Positions 7,476-16,200 of a stretch of DNA of 32,931 nt are shown here, one piece after another. The stretch covers positions 1 through 32,931 of the forward strand of contig CALVII010000006.1 in the NCBI GenBank assembly GCA_944329465.1. Direction: 5' to 3'. The notes below the pieces were generated by a model. The model had not been told where the DNA came from. It searched no databases and saw nothing but the letters and a program-made list of their open reading frames with translations. Position 1 is the first letter of the stretch; every line of letters starts with the position of its first letter. The position numbers and the translations under genes are program-made. The DNA is from an uncultured Bacilli bacterium (GTDB lineage Bacteria; Bacillota_I; Bacilli_A; RF39; UBA660).

Positions 7476-7805
7476 TTATAGGGTTTCTATTTGTTCTTCT
7501 TGTTTTTCTTCAGGAATTGTCATGTTTTTTAATTTTTTTATTTCTTTAATCATTGTTCTCATTTTTTCATTTAACGTTTGGAATTCTGCGTCATTATTTC
7601 CTTCAAAATGTATTTTTTCTATTTGTTCGTGATTAAACAACAATGTTTTTTTTGAATCTATTACCCCTTCTGGGTATAGACATGCACTATAATCAAACAT
7701 TTGATGTTTTTCGTTTTCTACTGGGCAGTATCCTATTATCATGATTTTTTTTGTAGCTCCCTTTAAGTTTACTACAGTTCCAATTGGTAAATATTTTTCT
7801 TTCAT
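7476..7805 (-). CDS. DUF4176 protein
   Basis: The 109-residue product opens with the DUF4176 pattern: YLPIGTVVNLKGATKKIMII followed by GYCPVE and FDYSACLYPEGVI, then a helical tail. DUF4176 genes recur in Firmicutes T7SS loci (Listeria, streptococci), but their molecular role is not established; small cytosolic accessory or chaperone-like functions have been proposed. The start overlaps the preceding 221-aa gene in an ATGA, so the two are coupled. It supports the assignment of the whole block to T7SSb. Confidence 0.85.
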   Translation of the reverse strand: MKEKYLPIGTVVNLKGATKKIMIIGYCPVENEKHQMFDYSACLYPEGVIDSKKTLLFNHEQIEKIHFEGNNDAEFQTLNEKMRTMIKEIKKLKNMTIPEEKQEEQIETL

Positions 7806-8467
7806 TTTGTTTTCTCCTTTTCCTTAATTTTAATTGTATTAAAGTCACCATAGCTTAAGATTTCTAATTCACTCGACTGTGACTCTATTTGTTGAATTAT
7901 TAAACTTATATATTTTTCCTGATTATAAGATGTTTCAAGGGCTTTACGTATATCCGATGAATCAATGTCATATTTATCATATCTGATTCCTAATACAATT
8001 GCATCATTATGTGCATATAGTTGTGCTGAATCAGGTCCGAAAGCTATAAGATATCTCTCACCATTTTCTAATACATCTTCAAAAATGAGTTTTTTATATG
8101 TTTCTTCTATAAAAAATTTCATTTCTTGATCTAAAACATTAGTACTATTTATTTTGGATTTTAAAAATTCTCTTTCGTCTTTTGTTAATCTTTCTATGTG
8201 TATATTATTTCTTAAATATAAATATTTCAAATAAGGACTTGAAAAATATTGATAAATATCCATATTTTCTTCTTTAACAGGAGTAAAATGTAACTTACTT
8301 TCACAAATTTGTTTATCAAATTCATCTAAATTATATTTTTCAATTAAATAAGCAATAAAACAAGTGTAATATAAAAAGTAAATGTCAAAATTTTGATCTT
8401 TATCTGCTATATTTATATTTTCATAAATTATTTCTTTTGATATACTATTAAATCTTTCTAAATCCAT
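7802..8467 (-). CDS. Hypothetical cytosolic protein in T7SS island
   Basis: The 221-residue protein has no signal peptide or clear membrane helix. The first half is helical and aromatic-rich (FDIYFLYYTCFIAYLIEKYN), the second half looks alpha/beta (GERYLIAFGPDSAQLYAHND). I do not recognise a family. It lies between the 618-aa candidate effector (10 bases upstream) and DUF4176 (4-base overlap), the usual position for a cognate chaperone or immunity protein. Either role is inference from position only. Confidence 0.6.
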   Translation of the reverse strand: MDLERFNSISKEIIYENINIADKDQNFDIYFLYYTCFIAYLIEKYNLDEFDKQICESKLHFTPVKEENMDIYQYFSSPYLKYLYLRNNIHIERLTKDEREFLKSKINSTNVLDQEMKFFIEETYKKLIFEDVLENGERYLIAFGPDSAQLYAHNDAIVLGIRYDKYDIDSSDIRKALETSYNQEKYISLIIQQIESQSSELEILSYGDFNTIKIKEKEKTK

Positions 8468-8477
8468 TTTTTACCTC

Positions 8478-10334
8478 CTAATTAAAGTTATAATTATCAA
8501 AAACAAAAGTATAATATGCTTTTTCACCCATTAGTGCTTCAAACGGTATACTACATTTTTCTCCCCAAGAACTAACTATAATTGCATCATCTGTAATATC
8601 TGTTATTTTTACCCAATGATTACCAACAAAATATTGTTCATTGACTTCTAATCTAGTAATTGGAACATTACATATACCCATACTTAGGATATCACCATTG
8701 GCAACTTTATTTGATAATTCTGTTCGAAGCTCATCAATGCTTAAACCTGCTGAATCATCCAATGTGGAAGTATTAAGCGACACATTTGAAGTTTTGGAAC
8801 TCAGAAATTCTGACAACTCATGATAACCTCCTCCATTTTGAGCTATTGAGTGCCTTCCATTATCTAACTCTCTAATGGCATCATTATTGATAACTGTATT
8901 ACCATTTATATCTGTTTCGAGCAAAGAAACTTCATTTCCCCAAAAAAGTTTTGGTCTATTTGTATTTCCCCAACAATATAAATCTAACATTAATCTAGTA
9001 TCATTGATTGATAAATTACCACTTTCATTTTTTATGTATAAAGGATATCCAAAAATTTCTTCAAATTCATTTGGATAATCTTTAAAAAAATCTACTATCG
9101 AACCTGTTCCTCTTGCATATACACAAGCACCAATTTCATCCACCATATCTAAACATTTAACAGCATCTTCAAAACTAAAATGATATTCGGTCATCAAAAC
9201 ATTTAAACTATTTTCATAAGCCCTAGGGTTAGTTGTTTGTAAATTTCTAAAAACGCCTTGATCGATACCATACTTATTATTTGTGCCTCTTATATTCTCA
9301 AAAAAAGTTGTAGTTGGTTGCATATTAATATTTATTCTGTTAGCTCTGTGTACTTCTACAGCTTCACCTAAAGCTGAAAAGCCAAGTCCTGTAATTCCAC
9401 CTATGGCCATAGCTCCATATCCACCTGCTGCTTCAAAATTTTCTTCAAAACTTTGACCGTTATATATTGTTTGTATTCCACTTCTGGCAACAGGGTCAAT
9501 TGCTCCTGATAAAGTATCAAATCCTACGGCTAAACCACCTGTTCCCGATAATTTAGCACCGACTCCCCACTGCACTCCTTCCCAAGTGGCGGTTCCTAGT
9601 CCAGCTAGCAAAGCCTCGCCTGAATCTGCACCTTCTTGAAGGGCAGTTTCTCTTCCTTGTCCTAATCCCGATAAGGCTGCATAATAGGTTGGTGAGCCTC
9701 CTAATGAAGAAAAGGCAATAATACCTGATACATATCCAACATTGTTAGCTAACATATACCCTTCTCCTCCATACTTCATTATATCTGAGGCATTGTCATT
9801 CATTTCTTGAAATATGCCATTTTCACACTGTTCAGCATAAAAGTTATTTACATATTCTTCTGATACGAAGGCATCTGAAGCTTCCCACATTTCTTCTGTA
9901 GAATTATCACCTGTCACTTGGTCATATATCCATGTGAATGGGGTTGCTATAACTGTAGCTGCCGTTACTGCTCCATCTACTACTCCTTCACCAGCTACTC
10001 CTACTCCGTTAGTAAATCCTACTATTCCCATTCCTATATTCGCCATGGCTTCGGTGGATGAGGATGATGTATTTGGCTTTTCTAGTGTTTGGGATTGATA
10101 TCCATTTAGTGTGTTCGCATTTTCTTTTGAGGTTGTTGTATTTCCATAAGAGGATGAATTACTTATGTCTGTTATATTTTCTGTGTCTATATTTTCATAT
10201 TCTGTTTCATAATTGCTTGGGGTTTGTGAATAGTTTTCTTTTTGGTGTTCGTAATCTATAATATTTACATTTGTTACACTATTAGGTTTTATATTTAAGT
10301 TTCTAGAGATATTTGTATTTATTGAAAATGCCAT
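8478..10334 (-). CDS. Candidate T7SS effector with papain-like C-terminal domain
   Basis: This 618-residue protein has four parts: an Asn-rich leader (1-30), a Ser/Thr/Asn linker (31-95), a glycine- and alanine-rich hydrophobic region (96-325) of the kind found in polymorphic-toxin precursors, and a C-terminal domain (about 375-615). The last shows Cys404 in IGACVYARG, His573 in VGNHWVKITDI and VSSWGEK at 587-593, the order and spacing of a papain-like Cys-His-(Asn)SWG site with Ser in place of Asn. It starts at an ATG behind AAAGGGGAG. Position in the T7SS island and the lack of a signal peptide point to T7SS export. Protease activity is inferred. Confidence 0.65.
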   Translation of the reverse strand: MAFSINTNISRNLNIKPNSVTNVNIIDYEHQKENYSQTPSNYETEYENIDTENITDISNSSSYGNTTTSKENANTLNGYQSQTLEKPNTSSSSTEAMANIGMGIVGFTNGVGVAGEGVVDGAVTAATVIATPFTWIYDQVTGDNSTEEMWEASDAFVSEEYVNNFYAEQCENGIFQEMNDNASDIMKYGGEGYMLANNVGYVSGIIAFSSLGGSPTYYAALSGLGQGRETALQEGADSGEALLAGLGTATWEGVQWGVGAKLSGTGGLAVGFDTLSGAIDPVARSGIQTIYNGQSFEENFEAAGGYGAMAIGGITGLGFSALGEAVEVHRANRININMQPTTTFFENIRGTNNKYGIDQGVFRNLQTTNPRAYENSLNVLMTEYHFSFEDAVKCLDMVDEIGACVYARGTGSIVDFFKDYPNEFEEIFGYPLYIKNESGNLSINDTRLMLDLYCWGNTNRPKLFWGNEVSLLETDINGNTVINNDAIRELDNGRHSIAQNGGGYHELSEFLSSKTSNVSLNTSTLDDSAGLSIDELRTELSNKVANGDILSMGICNVPITRLEVNEQYFVGNHWVKITDITDDAIIVSSWGEKCSIPFEALMGEKAYYTFVFDNYNFN

Positions 10335-10375
10335 AGATTACTCCCCTTTCATTTATAAAGTTGCAATTTTAAAAA

Positions 10376-11545
10376 TCAATGTTCTGTATTAACAAAGTCT
10401 ATCACATTATTATTAGCTTTTGATGTGGATGTTTCTACTGAAATATTAGAATTAACATTTGCATTTATACTATTTTCAGTAGCTTTACTTTCGCTTGGCA
10501 TATTATCGTTTGAATTATTTTTAGTAAATGAGATACTCTCTTTAGTTGTATCTGTTTTATTTGAATTTAAATTGATATTAGAATTGTTTTCTTTAAATTC
10601 ATTAGTTTTATTTTGGTAATTTACTTTATTAGTTATATTAGTAAAATTATTTCCCTCTTCTTTAAAGTTTACAGAAGTAGGATTAGAAGAAGATATATTA
10701 GAACTATTTATAAAGTTACTTTCACTTTCTTCATAGTTATTTTTAGAAGTGTTAACGGAATGAATTTGCGAAGTGTTTTGAAAGTTAGAATTTTCTTCTT
10801 CATATATTAATGGAGAAGAATTAGAAGAGGTTAGGTTTACTTGATTGATAAAATTACTTTCACTTTCTTCATATTTTGTTTTTTGATTTCTAGCCATTAA
10901 ATTTTCTTTATTTTTAGCATTTTCTACATAATCTGATGTTTTTAATGTTGCACTTTGAATGCTTGAAGTATATTCTAAAGGAGTTAAGGAAAATTCTTCA
11001 ATATTTTGGACTGTAGCAATTTTATTATAAGCCGATTCGATTGCATTAACATTTCCAGATACATCACTAGTTATTTTTTTTACTTGTTCATATATGTCAT
11101 TTAGTTTGTATTTCATGTTTCTAAGCTGATAGCTATATCTATAAGTACTAGGTATATTTAAATAATTAAATTTACTTTTAGCATTATATATATATGAAGC
11201 GGCTGTTTGACAGTTAGATTTTAGTGATTTAGCTTGTGATCCATTATACGAAAAAACTCCATTTGATGAGGAATTACAGTTTCTAGCAACCGATATTAAA
11301 CTATTTGTAAAATTTAAAATAGCGTCGTTTGTTTTACCTATTTTCTGGCTGTAAGTATCGATTTTTTCTTTGTCTTCTTTTAATTTTTGTAAAAACGGTT
11401 CGGTATTATGATCTATCCAAAATTTATTTACTTTATTAAGTTTAGTGAATACTTGGTTATAAAGAGAAGAAAAATTTTTTTTATTATTACTTAAATCAGT
11501 ATTATATTCATTTAATGTTTTTAAATCAATACTAAAATTAGTCAT
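10376..11545 (-). CDS. WXG100-like protein with 23-residue repeat tail
   Basis: The 389-residue protein starts as a helical hairpin of WXG100/LXG type (residues 1-90), with a Trp at 43 in NKFWIDHNTEPFL near the expected turn, then a second helical part to about residue 220. The rest is low-complexity and Asn/Ser-rich, with six copies of a 23-residue repeat starting at residues 225, 248, 271, 294, 317 and 340. The ATG overlaps the end of the 83-aa gene by 8 bases. A likely secreted T7SS substrate whose tail is extracellular; a structural or adhesive tail is a guess. Confidence 0.65.
   Translation of the reverse strand: MTNFSIDLKTLNEYNTDLSNNKKNFSSLYNQVFTKLNKVNKFWIDHNTEPFLQKLKEDKEKIDTYSQKIGKTNDAILNFTNSLISVARNCNSSSNGVFSYNGSQAKSLKSNCQTAASYIYNAKSKFNYLNIPSTYRYSYQLRNMKYKLNDIYEQVKKITSDVSGNVNAIESAYNKIATVQNIEEFSLTPLEYTSSIQSATLKTSDYVENAKNKENLMARNQKTKYEESESNFINQVNLTSSNSSPLIYEEENSNFQNTSQIHSVNTSKNNYEESESNFINSSNISSSNPTSVNFKEEGNNFTNITNKVNYQNKTNEFKENNSNINLNSNKTDTTKESISFTKNNSNDNMPSESKATENSINANVNSNISVETSTSKANNNVIDFVNTEH
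10460..10873 (-). repeat. 69-bp (23-residue) tandem repeat, six copies
   Basis: Within the 389-aa gene the units begin YEESESNFIN, YEEENSNFQN, YEESESNFIN, FKEEGNNFTN, FKENNSNINL and FTKNNSNDN, spaced exactly 23 residues. Copies one and three are nearly identical in DNA too (around 10850-10873 and 10710-10735); copies decay toward the C-terminus. Confidence 0.85.
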
Positions 11546-11789
11546 TATTTGCCTCCATCATTTTTCTTTTAACTTCTTGAATATAAATGTTTTGTAAATT
11601 ATTATACTGAGTCCTTAGTTCGTCTAAAGCATTTTTGATTTCTCTTTTTTTATAAGGATTATTACTCACATTAATAGCGTTATAGGAATTAGATTCGGCA
11701 CTTTCTAGATTTTGAATGGCATTATATAAATCATTTTTTATATTAGTCAAATTATTTAAAAGTCTTTGATACATTACTTTTTCGGTCAT
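11538..11789 (-). CDS. Small helical T7SS-associated protein, 83 aa
   Basis: From the ATG at 11789 (behind AAAGGAAA) the product is 83 residues, almost entirely helical, charged, with a turn around VSNNPYKKREI separating two helices. This is the size and shape of the small partner proteins found beside LXG/WXG substrates in T7SSb loci, which help bring the substrate to the secretion machine. No WXG motif is present. Its last codons contain the ribosome site (GGAGGC) of the repeat-tailed protein, an 8-base overlap. The open frame continues to 11840, but that start has no ribosome site and would lie in a hairpin. Confidence 0.65.
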   Translation of the reverse strand: MTEKVMYQRLLNNLTNIKNDLYNAIQNLESAESNSYNAINVSNNPYKKREIKNALDELRTQYNNLQNIYIQEVKRKMMEANND

Positions 11790-11820
11790 AATTATTTTCC
11801 TTTCTATACTCACTTTTAAA

Positions 11821-11870
11821 TAATGGCTACACGTAGCCATTATTTAAAAATAGTATAAAACTATTTTTAA
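11821..11870 (-). other. Two adjacent hairpins after the double WXG gene
   Basis: On the minus strand an 11-bp hairpin (11844-11854 with 11860-11870) starts at the stop codon of the 241-aa gene, followed by a 10-bp hairpin (11821-11830 with 11833-11842, containing TAATGGCTAC). No long U run follows, so a stabilising or attenuating mRNA structure is more likely than a full terminator. Confidence 0.6.
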
Positions 11871-12596
11871 TTATCCATTCCATTTCATGTCGCCTAATTG
11901 TCCTTCAATATCAGCTTGTATATTAGAAGAGTTAAATTGATTACTAACTTCTTCTTCAGATTGACTATAAGCTGTTTGAGTTAATTGCTCTAAGGCACTA
12001 TAAATATCATTGGCTGCCGTAACAACACTTCCTAATGATTGTCCAATTTGTTCAATGTATGTATTGATTGATTGAGCTTGCATTTGACCTAAGAAGGCTC
12101 TCGAACTATCGATATCAGAGTACATATTTTGCATGCTTGTTTTAATATTAGTTAAATAATCACTAATTGAAGTTCTGATCGCACTTAGTGCACCTTCTTT
12201 AACACCACGTTCAGTAGCGTTTGATAGTGTTACTTGATTATATTTGATGATCTCTTCATTGACAGTAACTTTTACATTATCTAAGCTAACTATTTGGGTA
12301 TTTGTAACAACAGCATTAGATAACATATTTTTCATTTGAAATTCATGCCATTGATGTCCTAGATTTTCTAGATTAGAATTTAGGTCATTTACAATTTGAG
12401 CTGATTGTGTATACATTTCACATATACGTTTAGCAAGTGTAGCTTCATATGACTGTTCGTCTTCACCGACCCAGTACTGTTGCATAGTTTGTGATACAGC
12501 TGGCCAACCATCTGAAATAGTGGTTCCAAGACGATTATAAGTGTCAGCTATACTATTCATTAAAGAGTTTATTTGTTCTGGAGTATATCCTTTCAT
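11871..12596 (-). CDS. Double WXG100-like protein, 241 aa
   Basis: Residues 1-95 form a WXG100 domain with the motif YWVGEDEQSYEATL (Trp42-Val43-Gly44) in the turn of a predicted helical hairpin. Residues about 125-215 look like a second such hairpin, with RAFLGQMQAQSINTYIEQIG supplying a Phe-Leu-Gly in the WXG position. Canonical WXG100 proteins are ~100 residues and pair as dimers, so this may be an intramolecular pair. It starts at ATG behind GGAAGG and lies 15 bases after the 98-aa gene. Likely exported by EssC; a carrier or pore-associated role is inferred. Confidence 0.7.
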   Translation of the reverse strand: MKGYTPEQINSLMNSIADTYNRLGTTISDGWPAVSQTMQQYWVGEDEQSYEATLAKRICEMYTQSAQIVNDLNSNLENLGHQWHEFQMKNMLSNAVVTNTQIVSLDNVKVTVNEEIIKYNQVTLSNATERGVKEGALSAIRTSISDYLTNIKTSMQNMYSDIDSSRAFLGQMQAQSINTYIEQIGQSLGSVVTAANDIYSALEQLTQTAYSQSEEEVSNQFNSSNIQADIEGQLGDMKWNG

Positions 12597-12611
12597 AATA
12601 TTCCTTCCCTT

Positions 12612-12908
12612 CTAATTTTTTGTAACAATACGAACTGTATTACTGATTTCTTCTTCTTCCATTTCATAAGCGGTTATAACTTTTTTTAAAGTATCTGTAT
12701 ATGAGTATAATGTTTTTAAGATGCTGGATTGTCCTTCGCATATATTTGAAAGATTATTGACAACTTTACTTAATCCATTATTTTTAAATATACTAGATAA
12801 ACTTAAAGCAATATTTTCAAAGGATGAGACTGTAAGTTTTATATCGTCAATATCACTTTCTACATTCTTAGTTAATTTACTAACTTCCTCAGTATTAATA
12901 GCTTCCAT
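12612..12908 (-). CDS. WXG100-like small protein, 98 aa
   Basis: From the ATG at 12908 (GGAGGTG six bases upstream) the product is 98 residues, made of two helices with the turn near SSIFKNNGLSK. The size and shape match WXG100 proteins such as EsxA/EsxB, but Trp is replaced (Phe) and no WXG is present, as in some partner proteins. It directly precedes the double WXG gene, so the two may form the secreted pair. Family assignment rests on length, helical pattern and position. Confidence 0.6.
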   Translation of the reverse strand: MEAINTEEVSKLTKNVESDIDDIKLTVSSFENIALSLSSIFKNNGLSKVVNNLSNICEGQSSILKTLYSYTDTLKKVITAYEMEEEEISNTVRIVTKN

Positions 12909-12971
12909 TGTTACACCTCCATAAAATTTTAATTTCATTTAAAGGGGGAAATCAAGAAAAACCCATACTTT

Positions 12972-13226
12972 CTAGAAAAATATTAATTCTTTACCATTTT
13001 TGATATCGGTATTTTCTACGATGGTATTTAAATCATAAAACTTTCCATTTTCACTATTCATAATAGCATAACCTCCGTTAAAATTCAATTGATTTTCTGT
13101 TAATAGGTTGGTTGCTTTACATATTAAGTTAGCTATTTTACCTATTTCGAGGTCGGTTGGGATATAGATATCATATTTTTTATCCAATTTAACGACATAT
13201 ACATTTACTAAAATTTTATTTTTCAT
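12972..13226 (-). CDS. esaB: EsaB/YukD ubiquitin-like T7SS protein
   Basis: EsaB/YukD is a small ubiquitin-fold protein required in T7SSb, in the cytosol. The 84-residue product fits: KILVNVYVVKLDKKYDIYIP, then DLEIGKIANLICKATNL and a C-terminal ELIFF, the pattern of the YukD family. The ATG at 13226 has GGAG ten bases upstream; a TTG at 13235 is too close to that site. The gene overlaps the end of essC by 11 bases, so it is cotranscribed with it. Confidence 0.8.
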   Translation of the reverse strand: MKNKILVNVYVVKLDKKYDIYIPTDLEIGKIANLICKATNLLTENQLNFNGGYAIMNSENGKFYDLNTIVENTDIKNGKELIFF

Positions 13227-16200
13227 CTTTATCAAGCTCCATTAATTTTATTAAAACACCTTGGCCATTTTTTATCTTCCAGCCAAAATTATTATTTATT
13301 TTTTCCATATAGATTTTACTTCCACCGGTTAATCTAATGGCTGATTGATCGACTACACCACTACCAACCCATAATCCTTGATCTGGTCTAACATTACTAG
13401 AATACCAAGATTCTAAAGATAATTTTCTTAAATTATAAGCGGAATCAATTATTAGAGTTGTAGCATTTTCTAAGGAAATAATTTTTTCCATTATTTTATT
13501 TAAAGCAGTTTTATTTGCGGCAGTAGAAAGTTTATCTGTACCGACAATCATAAACATTAAATTATTTTCTAAATTGTTTTCAATGTTTTTAGATATATAA
13601 TTTAATATGCCATTCGCGTTGATTTCAAAATTTTTATCACAATATCCTGTTACAATATCGATAGAATCAGAAACTAATTTATTTAAATCTATAAGAACTA
13701 TCTTAGTGTTTTTTATTTCACTAATCATTTTAGTAATACTTTTGATTATATTTAACATGTTTTCTAATTCATTTGAAGAAAATATATTGATTTTACTATT
13801 TTTTAAATCGATGCATGATATATTTAATGACTGTCTTTCGATACCAACTGGGACACATTCTAAACCTTTTAAATTACTTAAAAGGCTATTAAATGAAACT
13901 TTATCCGGTAAAACTGGTATAGCTGGGGCAGATGTTTGACACATTTCCTTAATTTGACTAGCTTTCTCTTTTAAGAAGGTTACTAAATCATCACCATCAT
14001 ATATTTTAGATGTTTGAAATTCATATATTCCTTCATTTTTAAACATACCTCTTCCTTTTAAATCAGCTGGATATAAGTTGCCTATTTTACCAAATAATTC
14101 CATATAATCACTTCTACCAGTTAATTCAAGAGCAAATGTATTATTTAAGTTTCGCATAATTCTAGTTGGAAATCCATGTGATGAACCACTAGTTATAATC
14201 ATTATTATACCGTATCTTTTTCCTTCTCTTGAGTATCTAACTATATCATCTTCGAATCTTCCATACATTTCATTAAATGATTCATAGTTATTTATAATAA
14301 AGACTATGAGTGGTACTACTTTGCCACTGTTTTTACAGTAATTGAAATAATCTCCGTTATAGTCAGCAAATAGTCTTTTTCTTTCAATTATTAAATCATT
14401 TAAAACGGCGAATGATTTACTTATTTTTTCGGTATCTGTTGAAAGTATAACATCACCAACTTGTGGAAAACCGTAAAACATTCTTAGAGTTTCTGAGCCA
14501 AAATCCATAATATATAAATTGATGTTTTCTGGTTTATATTTAGTACATAATGAATAGATAAAACTATTTAAAAACATCTCTCTGTCTTCTGAATTTCTAC
14601 CAAAGATGATTGTATTTGATTCACTATTTAAAGGAATGGTTAAAATGTTTTGTCTTTGATTTTCTGGATCGTCATATTCACCAACTACAGCTGATATTCC
14701 TTGATTAAAGTTAAAATGATATTTATTTATTAGGTTATCAACATATATATTTTCGGGTATTTTTTCTAACCATAAGTTTTCAGAATGAACATGGGTTTTT
14801 TCGGCCATTTGACAGATATATTTTAATACATTTGACAGTTGGTCACCATTATCTTTAGTTAGATTATTTTGTTTATCTTCGCTAACTTCTTTGATGGTTT
14901 GCCCTAGATTATCGACAATTATAATAGATTCATTTTCATTTTGAATATCAAAATCTGATGGTCTATAGGAAGCCCCTGCATAACCAGACTGTCCTAAGAC
15001 AAATAGTTCGTCATACCCTACTTGTAGATAAAATCTTCCGGCATTTTGAATTTCAGCAGCTTCTGGTCTTTTAAGCATTTCATTACTATCAGAACGATCT
15101 TGAACTTTTAAACAAACTCTAAATTTAGAGTTTGACCATATTTGATCATTAACAACGCCTGAAGGTTTTTGAGTAGCCAAAATTAAATGAACACCAAGTG
15201 ATCTACCAATACGAGCCGCACTAATTAAATCGTCCATAAATTCTGGTTGTTGGCTTTTAAGTTCAGCAAATTCGTCACTTATGATAAATAGATGTGGAAC
15301 TGGTTTATCTAATTTTCCTTCTCGATAAAATCTTTGATATTTATATATATCTATAGTACTCTCACCTAGTTTATCCCTAGCTGCATTAAATATTTCTTGT
15401 CTTCTTCTAAGTTCACTATTTATACTGACTAAAGTTCTATTTAACTCTGATTTATCTAAGTTAGTTATAACACCTGATAGATGAGGTAGTTTTAAACCTA
15501 ATCCTTTATTGTCAAAAGCTCCAGCTAAACCTCCTCCTTTATAATCGATTAAAATAAAGGCAACTTCTTCTGGGCTATAGTTTAAGGCCATAGATAATAT
15601 ATAAGTAATGATAAATTCACTTTTACCACTACCAGTCATTCCGGCAATTAAACCATGAGGTCCATGGTATTTTTCGTGTAAATCTAGATATATTTTACTA
15701 TCGTCTGCTCCAATACCAACAAGAGCTCTAAGGGACTGAGTTGGATCATTTTTTCGCCATCTAGTTAAAGTGTTTAACTGTTCGACTCTTTTTAAATTAA
15801 ACATATCTAAAAAGCTTAATGATTCAGGAATACTTTTTCCGGCACTTTCTAGTTCGACAAAAGTATTGGCCAAGATTTCACAATACTTAGAATAGTCAAT
15901 ATAATAGTTGATTTCATCTTTGAACTTTTTGACGCTGTATTCTTCTGAGGTGTTTTTTAAAACTTCTGAAGTGTCTTTGCCCAAATTTATAAAATCTAAA
16001 CATTGACTTGGAAGTTGACTAAATTGATTTTCTAAAATGATAAAACTAAAACCTAAATTTAAATTATTATCTAAAATTAAATTATCGATATTTAACTTTC
16101 TAACTTTAGAATAATTATCAGTTATAATTAAATAAAATGGTTTATAATTAACATTACCTTCTTCAGTTTCGACAGTTTCTTTTTGTCTTTCGTCATTTAT

